Assembly: GCA_947561395.2 (NCBI GenBank)
Contig: OX387192.1
Coordinates: 2,728,001-2,792,000, forward strand
Source: Buxus sempervirens
Lineage: Eukaryota; Streptophyta; Magnoliopsida; Buxales; Buxaceae
Reading direction: 5' to 3'
DNA length: 64,000 nucleotides
Part shown: one piece after another, positions 32,118-44,516 of the stretch
Position numbering within the stretch: position 1 is the stretch's first letter
Layout: each line of letters starts with the position of its first letter
The notes under the pieces: generated by a model
What the model was told of the DNA's origin: nothing
The model's database searches: none
The model's input: the letters and a program-made list of their open reading frames with translations, nothing else
Translations under genes and position numbers: made by a program

Positions 32118-33272
32118 CTAATCCGAATCAGAAAAAGCTCGCAAAGATAAATCATTCTGAGAAGGGAAAAACAAACCTTGTCTTGAACTGTTTTTCAAAT
32201 ATCGCAACACATTCAAGGCAGCTTCCATGTGTGGTTTGCGTGGTGCATGCATGAATCTGCTCAACACATGGACAGAATAGGTGATATCTGATCGGGTAGC
32301 AGTCAAATAAATTAGGCATCCAACAAGTCGCCTATACTGAGATGGATCTTTAAGCAATTTGCTTGAATCTGAAAGCTTGATGTTTTGCTCCATGGGAAAG
32401 TTCACTGGTTTAGCACCCAATAAACTACCATCCTTTAAAATTTCAAAGGTGCAATTTCATTGCGAGAGGAAAATACCTTTCTTTGACCGGGAAACTTTGA
32501 TGCCCAGAAAATACTTCAAAATGCCCTAATCTGTAATCCAAAATTGACTATGTAGAAATTGCTTGAGAACTAATACAGCCTTGACGTCATTTCCCGTAAT
32601 AAGAATGTCGTCAACATATATCAACAAAGTTGTAAAAGATTTGCCTTTCCGACACGTGAATAACGAGTAATCTGCTTTGGATTAAACAAATCCAGTAGCT
32701 TGGATAGCTGTAGAGAACTTGGCAAACCACTGTCAGGAAGCTTGCTTTAAGCCATGTAACGACTTGTGAAGGCGACACACTAGATTCTCCCCCTATCGCT
32801 GAAGGCCAAGAGGTGGAGACATATAAATTTCTTCATGGACATCACCATAAAGAAAAGCATTGTTTAAATCAAGTTGGTGAAGAGACCAATTCTAGGCAGC
32901 TGCTAAAGCCAATAAACAACGAACAGTGATCATTTTAGCAGTGGGAGAAAAGGTGTCATGGTAATCGATACCTTCCAGATGTGTGTAACCTTTTGCAACA
33001 AACGTGCTTTGAAACACTCAATAGTGCCGTTTGATTTTGTAAACCCAACGACAACCAGTAGGCTTCTTACCAGGAGGAAGAGAAGTGAGGGACCAAGTAT
33101 TGTTGGCCACATAAGCGATCAATTCAAATTGCATGGCTTCTTGCCAATGGGAATGAGAAGCTGCTTCGGTATAAGATGTGGGTTCAATATCCTGACTGAC
33201 AGCAACAATGTTGGGGTGAGTAACGATGATAAGAGACAAAATTGCAAAGTGGATATCACGTACCTTTTCCAA
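32118..33272 (-). pseudogene. Copia reverse transcriptase, fragmented
   Basis: The N-terminal RT motif is visible at 33272-33018 (W..AM..E ... NTWSLTSLPPGKKP ... CRWVYKIK). The catalytic YVDD lies near 32620-32600. The C-terminal part at 32420-32118 (YRRLVGCLIYLTATRSDITYSV) leads into RNase H. Several frame changes and stops lie between these blocks. The motif order is preserved, so the decay is by point and small-indel mutation. Confidence 0.88.
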
Positions 33273-33712
33273 AACCAGATGACGAAGGCGGCAAATGGTT
33301 GGGAGACATCACTTGGTTGCAGACAAAATCACGGAGAGCCGTGGGACTAGCATGTGATGGTGGAGGAGGAACTAGATTCAGTGGTGGGGTTTGCTGGATG
33401 GTAGAAACTGGTTCTGGTGGTGAAGGGTCGGGTACGAAGAGGGGAATCACAAGGGCTGAATGTGATGAAGTAGAAGGAATGGACTCATAAGGGAAAATAT
33501 TTTCATGAAAAACAACATCACGGCTAGTGAACATTTGATGGGTTGCAAGGTCATATAGCTTGTAAGCTTTTTGACCAACTGGATAGCCAAGAAAAACACA
33601 ATGTTTGGCTCGGGGAGTGAATTTATGAGAGGCGTGCACATCAATAGCATATGCAAGACACCCAAAAACTCGAAGATGGGAATAAGAAGGGAGCTTGGTA
33701 TGAAGGCATTCA

Positions 33713-36700
33713 TGTAATGAAACCATAACTTGTCCCCGAGGAGTTAGCTTTTCTATACAGGATCTCTATATCAAAGTAAGGAAAACATGAAATGGCAATA
33801 ATAAAATCAAAGTCAACTAAAATTTTCCCCAACTCACCTGAACCAAGCATATACCTGCCTGTATCGTCCTCTTTGAGATCTGAAATCAAAACAAAATAGT
33901 GAGATACGAATATCTAAGCATGTAGCAATGCATGCACAAAATACAGTTATAACAGTTCTAAAACATGCATAAGTTGTAATCAATTAAGTTTACGATTAAC
34001 CTCGGTTAATCCGACCAATCTCGACAATCATACTTGATAACAAAATCATATTCGAAAAACAATATATATATTGGGACTTGTGAAGTTTGTCTATTTTGTG
34101 TGGCCAAGCACTAGTGTTCCAAACAATCCAGTCGAAATACTACACCAGCTCAAACAAACCAATTCATCGCCATCATGGCGGAAATACTCGTGTGACCTCA
34201 CCCTCATAGTGGAAAGGGAGTTTCTGCGGCACTTCCCTCATAGAAGGCCTCTCCATCATAGAGGAAATGCACTAAAGAACCCTAGACTTAATCCAAACAA
34301 AATGTACAAAATTCACTTACAACTTGACTGTGGACCCACACTAAGTCTCGCCCTAATACTTTGACAAAACTATTAATCAAAGTGCAAGTTTACATAAAAC
34401 CATGCTTAAAGTAAATGAAGACATTTTATAGTTAGCAATATCAAAATTCAATTTCAAATAATCACTAAGCCATCCAACAGTAAAAAGTTACAGCTCATGA
34501 TACATACAGTGGAAATACTTTACACTTAAAACAAAATGATAACCAGTGAACTTTTTAAGAAAACACAACCAAGTAATATTCAGGTCACAACAAAAACTAG
34601 CTAAATTCATTGATAATAAAATCAGTTCCCAAATTCTCTAATACTCAACTCTCTATTAGATTCAACAAAATTTCAGATTTGCTACTCCCTTTACTTATTA
34701 ATTCCAATACTAATTACTTCCTAATTTTTATTGTTAAAATTAATTCCCAAAAGTTACTAACAACTCTTGAACCTCAATTGATCCTTGATTAACTCAAGTG
34801 AAGAAATAAATCATGCTTGACACAATGATAAACTCAAAGAGAAACATGCTGCAAAAAATCTGGTCATGCATTTGCCATCATGCTTCATAACAAATCTCTC
34901 AATCCATTTTATCAATTTATCCACCATAAAATTCTAGTAACATTGGAAAGTTAAATGACCCTAAATTAACTTAATTAAATAGGATTTAGAAGACTTAAGA
35001 CTCAAATTATAATCATAGAATTAATTTGCTGCACCTGGTATAAAACAAAGAGAATGCTAAACCTGGCCATTTGTTACACTTCTTTGCATCTGAATTTTAT
35101 CCACATCTGAACTACTTTCTTTCTTCTAAAACACATCTAACACCTTTCAATTTATTCAAATAATACATCTGAAATTTCTTAAATTTAATTTAATCAAGAT
35201 CAATAAGACTCATAGATCTAATGCCCAAATCAGAAACAGAAACCAACAACTCTAAATACTTCAGTAGACACCAAGCCATATGAAAATCTGATTTAGTTCG
35301 AACTACTCATGGACTGATCTAGTGACTTATTAAGAGACATAATTTTGATACTGATCAGGTCATGCTATAATTTCAACTAATCCAAGGAATTTAAAAATTA
35401 GCACAAGTGTGGTTCATACTTACAAGCTGCAGAATTTATAGTATACATGCTCGTATTTAAATTTTCAACGATCCTCTTATCAATATCATTTACTTATTTC
35501 CCATGAGGTTCCAATAATCCTTGAATGCTATTTGAAGTCCCACTAACTTAATTAAGTAGGTTTATCAAGTTAGAATTCAAGTTGAAAGCCAAAATCAGCT
35601 TAAGAAAGACTCTAATATAGGTTGCAGAAATTTAAATATGTTTTTGGCATTATGACTTCCCACAATATATCGATCCATGCTATTATTTTAACTTGATCAG
35701 ATGTTTAGTAAAATCATAATCCAAAACTGATCAGGTCGTAATAGATAATCAACAATTTGATAATAAAATAAAATAAAAAAACAGCTCCAAGAGTTTTAAT
35801 AATAGAATCTCTAATCACTATACTTGCATCCACTAATATTAAACACAAAATGGTTTCCAATTCTAATCTATTCTCTAATGCAAACCAAAATTTCATTCTC
35901 CATAATTTTTCTATAATCCCTAGGGTACTAAACAAACCTGGATCAACTCTTTTAAACAGGTTTTAGAAGTTACAAATCAAAGTATACTTAATAGATAACT
36001 TATCCGCATTATATAAAAAGGGTTTGGGCTGGTGCTAACCCGGGGCTGACCCGGAGAGGTTGGCGCCACGTTAGCCCACCCAAAAGTTTAACTAGTTCTG
36101 ACCTGGGGCTAACCTGGTGAGGTTTGCGCTAGGTTAGCACCAAGGAGTTTTCACTTCGGTTATTTTTTTCCAACTGCGGGAACACGAAATCTCATGGATT
36201 GAACCTTATTCCCTCTTTCAAATCCCTTCCAGACCTAGATAAACATCCAAATAACATGTCTAATTCATCTTGAATTTAATCTAATCTAAATTTCATAGCA
36301 TGTAAAGATCAGACGCTCAAAACATATTAGAACATGGCATTTTCATTGGATTCAAAACTAACTTTCTAAATGCTCATAAACCACATGAAACAATGCTATT
36401 TTTGAAAGTACTACTTGCATTATCTTTCTGGAGATCTAACTTCACCAAACCAGCAACTCGATCGGATTTTCTTCACATCCAGAACCTCCCAACGACTGCT
36501 GAAATATGCAGAGAAATTTCAGAACTTAGATCTTTAGTGTCTGAACCCATTTCTCTAGTTAAACCTTGGTAAAACTAAATTAAACTAACCTAAATACAAC
36601 TCTGATTCTAACTTACCTGATTCGAACTGGTAACTGGACGAATTTATGATCCAACAGATCGAACACACTCCTCTCAAAGAAAATAGGGCTCCCTTCAATC

Positions 36701-37332
36701 GATTGCTTCAAACCAAATTGACAACACTCACTTCTCAATATCAAAATCTTCTTCCTCACACACTCAGATCTAGCTTCAGATGGTTAGGCTTCTCCAGCAA
36801 ATGAACAGTCCAAATCATTCGAGCTCACGGAGAGACAATATGTTCTCACGTTCAAAACTCTTCAACTCCTTACCTCATGCTTTGCCGGAAATCCTACACC
36901 ACTCTCTAATAACCCTCGATCAACTGACTTGCCACCCAGATAATTCCAACAACACTTACTTTAAATCTATTAAATTCCTCTTATATTATTTATTCAGTAT
37001 TTCAATATAATATAACCACAACTTACCTAAAATAAGATAATCTTCAATTTTTTTGAATTTTCCAAATTACCCTTGCGACACTACACCAATCCTACACGAG
37101 TACACTTAAATTTGCTCTGAACCCATGTCTGCCACATCATCAACCACCCTAAACCAAATAATTAAAATACAATTATTGCTTCTTATTTTTATAATTAGAA
37201 TTTCCACCTGGATTCATCTGAGAATTCCGGTTTAACCACTTAATCTCTTTTTCTGAACTTTCCATCACTTAAATAAATTCATGATCTCAAAAATCCAATT
37301 TTTACTTTTTATTAAAAATTTGGGGCTTTACA
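33713..37332 (-). mobile_element. Solo LTR 'e', 3620 bp, target duplication ATTCA
   Basis: In plus-strand reading it starts TGTAATGAAACC and ends GGGGCTTTACA, flanked by ATTCA at 33708-33712 and 37333-37337. On the minus strand it begins TGTAAAGCCCC. It has the conserved hairpin (33901-33916) near its end and a GC-rich core near 36020-36150 with GCTAACCCGGGGCTGACC-like words. Small frames inside lack domains. It has no internal genes. Confidence 0.92.
33901..33916 (-). promoter_or_regulatory. Conserved LTR hairpin (AGATA-TTCG-TATCT), LTR e
   Basis: On the minus strand a perfect stem with a TTCG loop is preceded by GTGCATGCATTGCTACATGCTT and followed by a U-rich tract ending GATTTCAG at about 33881. 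Confidence 0.65.
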
Positions 37333-38073
37333 ATTCAAAAGGAGTTTGCCGAGAGAGAAGTGGTGTGGGCAAACAATTAATTATATGAATAGCAATAGAA
37401 ACACATTCTACCCAAAAATATAAGGGAAGGTGGGCTTGAAAACGAAAATCTCGAGCTGACTCCAGAATAAGGCGGTGCTTGCATTCTACAACTCCATTTT
37501 GTTGAGGAGTACGAACACAAGAATGTTGGTAAGTGGTCCCTTTTTCTTTACAAAATTCCCGCATAGAGAAAAATTCATCACCATTATCAACCCGAATGTT
37601 TGCTATAGAAACATGGAATTGTGTTTGGACAAATGAGAAAAAATTGACAAGTAATTGTTGGGTTTCACTTTTGTGATGCATAAAATAAACTCATGTGAAT
37701 CTAGAATAATCATCCACAATTGTTAAAAAATATTTCGCACCAAAAAGAGAGGCAATTTTATAGGGTCCCCAAATGTCACAATGAATTAATTCAAAAGGTC
37801 TAACAGATGAAATCGAACTAACAGAAAGTGGAAGGTGACTTTGTTTTGCAAGTGGACAAACATCACAAGCATTATGAGACTGGAAAGGGAATTTAACAAA
37901 TGTTTTGCCATAAAAAGCAATCTAGAAGAGGACAAATGCCCCAATCAGCAATGCCACAAAGTAGTGGGGAAAGGGACCTGAGAACTAGGTAAACGGCAAG
38001 AAGTGGCTGCTATGGAAGGAATTTGAGGATTTGGCTTCTCTGATACTAACGCAACCAAGTAACAAAGTCTGTC

Positions 38074-38727
38074 TCATTGTTCACCCAAACCAATCATCGT
38101 CCTCATCATCAAGTCCTGTAAAATACACCATTGAGGGAAAAATTTTACTGAACAATTGATATCTCTAGTAACACGACTCACAGACATTAAATCCACCTTA
38201 AAATATGGCACACCAAGCACATTTTTCAAAGTAACAGCAAAATTCAAAGGTAAATTCCCAATGGATGTAATCGGAGCCTGTTCTCCACTTGGCATGGCAA
38301 CTGGTGGCAAACCAGTGTTCTTATTGCTGTTGACAAGCAAAGTGGGAGCTGAAGTAATGTGGTCTATTGCACCACTGTCAATAATCAATTGATGGAGGCG
38401 CAATAATGTTTGTAACAAACCTGAGGAAGCCTCAACAACATTAGCGTTAGGGTTGGTGGACAATGTTGTCCTTTTACCCTGCATAATGGATAAGATTTGT
38501 TGTATTTGCAAATCAGAGAGCCCATTTGTCACAGACGGCACTTCCTGCATTATGGGATTTGTCTTGACATTGTTGACTGAAGATTGATGGTTATTGTTGC
38601 GCTTAAAAAGAGTGCTTCCTTGATTGGGCCTGTTTGATGCATGTTTAGGGTGTTTTGGTGGGTACCCATTCAACTTCCAACATGTTTCTCGCACATGATG
38701 GTCACAGTCACAATAAGAGCAATGCAA
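38074..38727 (-). pseudogene. Copia zinc knuckle and protease
   Basis: The CX2CX4HX4C knuckle is intact (CSYCDCDHHVRETC, about 38720-38680). It is followed by KLNGYPP, a common copia context. The protease active site LIIDSGAIDHITS lies near 38390. The frame ends at 38074, before integrase. The knuckle would bind the element RNA during packaging. Confidence 0.9.
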
Positions 38728-38775
38728 AGGCTTTCGATTAAATGAGTTGGGACGAGAAGAAGAACCTTGTCCATG

Positions 38776-39504
38776 TCAAACTGCCAAAGCCACCGGTTCA
38801 GCCCTTTGAATGACCATGGCTGAGTTCTTTGTTGTCTCACATGTAGCTCCCAGGCTTATTTTCTTCTCTTCTTGCACAATGGAAGAGTAAGCCTTGGTAA
38901 CATTAGGTAGTGGATGCATCAACAGAATTTGCCCTCGGATTGTACTGTAGAACTCATTAAGTCCCATGAGAAATTTCATCAATCTGCGTCTCTTATGGTC
39001 TGCCCCACAAGAGCAAACGGTGTCATTATAGGATCTTAGTTCATCCCATAATTTTTTAAGCTTTGTGTAATAAACCGCAACAGTCATCTGATCTTGAGCA
39101 AGATAAGCAATGTCCCTCTCAATCTAAAAAATACGAGGGGCATTGCTTTGAGAAAAACAATCCCAAAGGTCTTTCCATACCTCTTGGGCAGTGGTTGAAA
39201 AAATGATGCTATCTGCAAGATCCGGTGTGAGTGAATTGAGAATCCAAGAAAGGATCATGTCGTTGCATTTTTTCCATGAAGCATAGTTGTCTGGTTTGGC
39301 TGTAGCAGACGGCTTCATCGTAATCCCATCTATGAAAAATAATTTGGATTTGGCATTCAAAGAAATCGTCATGGCTCTACACCATGTCAAATAATTATCC
39401 CCATTGAGGGGCTTGGAAACAAGCACCATTCCTGGATGATCTAAATGGTGAAGGAAAAAAGGATTTGGAGCATCAAACTTGCCTGCATTAGAAGGTTCCC
39501 CCAT
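38776..39504 (-). pseudogene. Copia gag, broken into two frames
   Basis: The start (ATG at 39504) encodes NPFFLHHLDHPGMVLVSKPL followed by NYLTWCRAM, the gag-like N-terminal domain common in plant copia elements. ILNSLTPDLADSI follows. A stop near 39124 separates it from the second piece (39087-38776), which has YYTKLKKLWDEL and RLMKFLMGLNE, typical UBN2-type gag sequence. Another break precedes the zinc knuckle. Confidence 0.9.
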
Positions 39505-39557
39505 GTTGAGAAAAAGAAGATAAAAAAAATGAAGAGGGCAGAGAGCTAGGGTATCGT

Positions 39558-39574
39558 TCCCTGCTTTGATGCCA
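39558..39574 (-). promoter_or_regulatory. Primer-binding site of the copia element
   Basis: Minus-strand TGGCATCAAAGCAGGGA abuts the 5' LTR. It resembles the usual initiator-Met site TGGTATCAGAGC with two changes. Confidence 0.75.
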
Positions 39575-39813
39575 TGTAAAGAGGAATAGAGTAGAAAATT
39601 GAAGAACAGTAAGTCAGAAAAAAGAAACTCTGTAATTTTCGTGTGTTTACATAGCAGATTTTACAAACATTTATAGGAGTTTAGATCCTAAATTAAAGGA
39701 TCTAAACAAGGCAATTCTATACAAGGTAACAACTAAATCAAAGGAAACAATAGCTGTACAGATCAAGATAGTATCTGTCCTTATCAAGATCTTCAGACTG
39801 CTCAATCTCAACA
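39575..39813 (-). repeat. 5' LTR of the copia element
   Basis: It is the same length as the 3' LTR and about 95 percent identical by eye, and it adjoins the primer-binding site. Confidence 0.93.
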
Positions 39814-40695
39814 ATCTGTCTACTTGGACAAGCAAATGAAAGACGACAAAGATTATGGATTCGATCTCTTCAAGCCGAATTCAGATGATTGCACTAAGTG
39901 TTTGAGCTCCAAACGAGATGGTTATGTCGTTTACGTGGCATATGGAAGCTTGGCAACACCAAGTGAAAAGCAAATAGAGGGGATGGTGTAGGGACTGAAG
40001 ATGACAAGCAGATACTTCTTGTGGGTACTAAGGTGAAGGTCGACGATAAGGGAATTGCTAGAAGAGAAGAAATAGAGCTCTGTATAAATGAAATTATGGA
40101 AGGAAAGAAGGGGAAAGATATTGGAAGGAATGCTCTTAAATGGAAGGAGTTGGCCAAGGAGGCAATTGTAATGCCCCGGATCCGAGTTACGTAGCATAAC
40201 TGTAACTCATCTCCAAGGGTTATCTTTTTCAACCAATATCGATATATCAGAATGAAAGAGAACATGAAATGAACAATGATCTACTACACCAGAGTCAACT
40301 ACATCACCAAACTGAATAAAAAAAATAAAATACATTATCACAACTCTCAATCCAAGACAATTATAAACCTAAATTAATATAAAAACGGCTGTAATTACAA
40401 GGTTGGGCAACGCCCTTGATACCTGATAATCACAGTTATATGGATATTCAGTATATCAACATTAACTACAACTAAATAAAACAACTATACCTCAATCCCT
40501 CCACCCTTTATATATATACAATGTACAATATCCAAAACAAATTTTACAACTATCCAAAAGAAAATATTTGCCTTCTCTATCTTTAATCGGGATAGTGATC
40601 CTTCGGCCAATACTCCAGATCCCCCTGACACTCTGTCCCGGTACGCGGCTTACTAACAGGCTCTAAAACAAAAACGATAAATCCAAAACACGTGT

Positions 40696-40709
40696 GAGAC
40701 TAAAGTCCC
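40696..40709 (-). promoter_or_regulatory. Conserved LTR hairpin, variant stem (GGGACT-TT-AGTCTC), LTR d
   Basis: On the minus strand the stem differs from the usual GAGATA/TATCTC but still pairs, with one G.U pair. It is preceded by CATGCATTGTGCTGCTTACT and followed by a U-rich tract ending GTTTTAG. Confidence 0.6.
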
Positions 40710-41074
40710 AGTAAGCAGCACAATGCATGATAAGAACATTTTATGCAGTTTCAAACATGAAAGTAGCATGCTAATATACTGTACAATCAATCTCTGGCAA
40801 AATCAGGTTAAGAGGCATTTCATTTCCAAGTAAACAATACTTGAACTTTACGAAATCATAAATCATAAACAGATAAACTCAAATTAATCCAAATTGCAGT
40901 ATCAGTAAAATCTCAATAACAACCTTGTGTACTAACAATGATTTAATTCACTTGTCCAATTCGCCCCCTCACGACTTACAGGAAAAGATCTAGCTAAGAT
41001 CGCTCTTCCTAAGCGGATCACTCAAGCATGAGACATGCATGAGCTGGCAAGTACAACCCAGTCCAACAATAGCA

Positions 41075-41151
41075 AGTTAATGATCTCTTTCAGACCATCG
41101 AGTTAGTGATCTCTATTAGACCATCGAGTTAGTGATCTCAATGAGACCATC
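41075..41151 (-). repeat. Three 26-bp tandem units with a hairpin in each, LTR d
   Basis: Units start at 41075, 41101 and 41127. In minus-strand RNA each can pair UGGUCU with AGAUCA (one G.U pair), while the 3-5-nt loop varies. It is comparable with the hairpin arrays of LTRs b, c and X. Confidence 0.75.
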
Positions 41152-43289
41152 TTGTTGACTTTACGGGTTGCTGTGGCACATTCTGAGGAGGATGCAAGTT
41201 CACAACCCCCAGCCCCTCATGAGCTAGGGTGAACAGCCGTCCTCAACCCCCAGAACCGTGTATCACATGCTGGACAAGAGTATAAACTTTTCACACAAGT
41301 CACTACCCCCAAAATTCATGTCTGTGGTGGATGCAGGTTCACTACCCCCGGCTCTCAATAGCTAGGGTGAATGGCAATCCACTACCCACAGATATAATAA
41401 TAATATATCATTGTTATTTAAATACCATAGGCCAACTGCCTTACTTAGGTATGCCTTATGTTACACACTTTAACAATGAAACCAACTTTGACTTAACCAA
41501 CACATGAGAAACCACTTCTTGAACACAAGTTAGAATTTACCAATTTCGTACTTGAAGAAGACCAACACAAATTATCCACACTTGGTTTGCGGTTGCTTCT
41601 TACTATGAAAATCTGATTTTAACTCGTTAATTGAATGCTAAACCTGATTCAATCTATAAGGAATTGGTATGCGTGCCATATATCGTTGGAAAGCTCTACG
41701 AGTCTAGTTTCCAATGAATCAAATGGTTTGTAATTCGGAGTTTCCTACAAGAACTTATGGCTGTTTTACTACAGGTGGTTACAATCTGCCGTGAAACCTA
41801 CTGGACGGAAATCATCAATTTTCCTTGATTTTTCTTGCAATACCTCAAGTTCCAATCCGTCCTCAACTACTTCCAATCAACTACAAACACCCTAATCTAA
41901 ATTTTAGACTGCTAATATGAATTTTACGCAAATATTTCAAGCCCTCGCAAGCCATCGAAATCTTACACAGGTTTAAGACAGCCTAACAGAGGGGCTGCTA
42001 TGTGTTAATTTCAAATTGTTTCTATACTAAAGGTCAACTGTCTACCAGAGGGCTGTCTCCAGACATTAATACATTGGCTCATCAACGAGAAATGAGCAAA
42101 TCATCCATATCCCATTCCAAGGTCTAATAGAATCAATAGAAGACCCTAAAGAACTCAATGCCAAGTATCCCCTATCAGTATCATCCCCATCACAACCAAA
42201 TATTCCCTATCAATATCATTCCCATCACACCATTCATCAGCTAAAATACAAACTCATGAAAGAGTGAGCCACCGACAATCCAATTTCAGAATGCCCTAAG
42301 AGCATAACAGTAACCTCATATCAATTCAAGCAATCATTAGGACAACACAAATTGAATAACAACCCTGCAGAATTTACCAACTCAATCTCCCAGGTACGAG
42401 GATAGCCAATCCATACAAGGTATAATAAACAAAGAACATCCATTTACTGAGAAAAAGAAACAGCTATTTCTATCATGCCATCTCATGCCAAATCAAAACC
42501 TAATCAGCACCTATTGTGATCATAAGAAATCAAAACAATGGTCGATCGAAACCAAATAGTAATCAACAGGATTCGATCAAATCAGAACAGAAACAGAAAT
42601 AACTAGAAACCCAACAGTAATCAACAGGAAATCGACAAAACAGAATTCCATCGAAACCCCAACAGTTGTCGATTGAGCAAACAGAAATCAGAAAAAAAAA
42701 CCCAAACGAGAATTGATCGTACGAGAAAACTATGCTACTTACTAAATTTCGCGAAATCCACGCCCAAACCCTCGTTTTCTCTTCTTCTTCTCTTCTTCGA
42801 TCTCTTATTCTCATTAACGACCACCTCTCTTCCTCTTCTTCTTCTTCTTCTTTCTTCTTTCTCCTCTGTGGCTAACCCTCACGAACACCCCCTTCTCTTT
42901 TTCCTCTTCTTCTTTCCTTTTCTCCTTTCTTCTTCTTCTTCTTCCCCCACAATTTCCCCTTCCCTTTCTACTTCTAACCCTAACGACCCGAACACAAAAC
43001 CCCCAAATGGAAGAACGTAAATTTCTTTTGTTTTTTTTTTATTTTAAAACCATTGAACCATTGAACCGGTTCAATAAACTGAACCAACCCATTATACCAT
43101 TAACCTAACCCACCCATCAAACCAACTGACTTAACTAAATTTTTAATCTTCTATTTATTTTATTCTTACTTAATATATTTAATCTTAATTAAATTTTTCT
43201 CACAATTCCAGGATCTTACAGCAATAGATGAAGGTAGAAGCTCAGATGAGAATATTAAAGAATTTGTTTCAACACTTTCTTGTGTGTGA

Positions 43290-44516
43290 TTTTATTGTAT
43301 TCTATATGAAGACAAGCTCTGAACTTTTTCTTTAAGATGGTCTTGAAACTCAGTGGGTCATCTTGACTAACTCGGAACTTGAATAAACTTTTGAAAATTT
43401 ACTAGCGTCAATCAGTTCAATATGAAAATACATAAATAAATAAAAAATTCTATAGTTTGGGCATTGTTGCAAACACTCACAATGCGACAAAAAGAAACAG
43501 CATATTCAAAAAATGAAAGAACACAACACTTTCGAACTCCAAGAGAGTTGAAATGAAGAAACAGGGTAAACCATAGAGAGTTAAAGACAAAACGAAATAA
43601 CACAAAACACAAAGAATCAGAGACAAAACGAAATTTCATATTCACAATGGGAAGATAGGCGGGCGCAGGCAATGGATTAAAAATTGTAATTTTAGATTTC
43701 TTTTAGTTTTACAATTAAAATTAATGGTTGGGTTAAATCTGAGAACCGACTGACCCAAACCGATTTTGGGTCGATCATGGGTTGGGTTTCAATACCTTTT
43801 GTTTGATTTTGGTTCCAAATTCTCCAACTTGAAATAAATTGTTTTGGTTTCGGGTTGATGTCTGAATTAAACTGAACCAAACCATAACCCCGACTTATAG
43901 ATATTTTTTTTTAATAAATCAACCCAAATTGACCAATGTATATATTATTCATGTCTCTTTATTTATTTATTTATAATTATTTTACCATAGTTATGATACA
44001 AAGTCAAAGTTTATCTTTGTCTTAAATCTTATAGACTATAAGGATTACAGGACTTCCTTGAAATATGTTAATTTGACCCAACTCGACTCAAAACCAAACC
44101 AAATTTGCAACTTGGATTGGGTGGTTTGGTTCTAGTGTTTTTGATTTAATGTCAGCTCAATTTTTGAGTTAGACATTTCGGTTCCCAATTCAAATCGATT
44201 CGATTGTAGGCTAACAGTCAAAAACCTTGGCTTGGTAGAAGGGAAAAGTGTAATACCATATTCTATATTATATATACTTCACTATATTATGTTATACATA
44301 TTAGTATTATCAATTCCAATTTCTTCAAGATGGAAAATAGGAATTCCACAAAATTCAATTGGAATTTCAATGAAATTCACAGATTCCATTGGAATTTCAC
44401 AAAATTTCAATAGAATTCTATCAAAATTCCCTTATCCTGTTAGAATTACACTGAATGTCGACATAACTGAAAATTCCATGACAATACATTCACTGGTACA
44501 TATTAGGTAATAATAT
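43290..44516. other. 3' flank of the UGT fragment and AT-rich sequence
   Basis: No gene is seen. It includes the shared UGT 3' flank, GGGTTGGGTTT/AACCCAACC-rich stretches (43720-44230), and a GGAATTTCA-rich stretch (44330-44440). Confidence 0.45.

Larger units (their letters stand above)
33256..37681 (-). pseudogene. Copia integrase, split by a solo LTR
   Basis: The core before the insertion (37681-37338) shows the second catalytic Asp in IRVDNGDEF and the Glu in QNGVVE. The usual ERKHRH after it reads ECKHRL. The C-terminal part (33707-33256) continues with [16 protein letters not shown] and the VFLGYP motif. The 3620-bp LTR at 33713-37332 lies between. The frame is continuous across the duplicated ATTCA, so the gene was uninterrupted there when the LTR arrived. 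The first catalytic Asp region (37682-38073) is degenerate. Confidence 0.88.
31420..39813 (-). mobile_element. Ty1/copia retrotransposon with two LTRs, target duplication ATCTG
   Basis: Two 239-bp LTRs (31420-31658 and 39575-39813) bound the element, with ATCTG at 31415-31419 and 39814-39818. By eye the LTRs differ at about 11 positions including two indels. Reading on the minus strand, the order is gag, zinc knuckle, protease, integrase, RT, RNase H, which is the copia order. All genes are broken, and a 3620-bp solo LTR lies in the integrase. Without that insert the element is about 4.8 kb. Confidence 0.95.
40167..43220 (-). mobile_element. Solo LTR 'd', 3054 bp, target duplication GCAAT
   Basis: In plus-strand reading it starts TGTAATGCCCCGGATCCGAG and ends GGATCTTACA, flanked by GCAAT at 40162-40166 and 43221-43225. 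The UGT frame rejoins across it. The minus orientation is inferred from the hairpin and U-tract module at 40696. Small frames inside show no domains. A pyrimidine-rich CTT run lies at about 42780-42960. Confidence 0.92.
39814..43289 (+). pseudogene. UGT74-like fragment, PSPG box deleted, split by a solo LTR
   Basis: The fragment begins inside exon 2 (YLDKQMKDDKDYGFDLF). It runs to FLWV and then jumps to KVKVDDKGIARREE. About 250 bp holding the whole PSPG box, the UDP-sugar site, are missing. The LTR at 40167-43220 then interrupts it within GCAAT. The last codons resume at 43221 and end at TGA 43287-43289. The 3' flank (43290-43430) matches that of the copy at 53382-54861. Exon 1 is absent and the left boundary coincides with the copia insertion. 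Confidence 0.9.

Noticed and set aside
33018-33490. Plus-strand frames over the copia RT/integrase junction
   Set aside because: They run opposite to clear copia motifs and have no domain of their own.
39894-40265. Minus-strand frames over the UGT fragment
   Set aside because: They are shadows of the plus-strand UGT pseudogene, crossing the LTR d border.
42673-43020. Leu/Ser/Phe-rich frame that looks like a signal peptide or membrane protein
   Set aside because: It is the translation of a CTT/TTC pyrimidine run inside solo LTR d.
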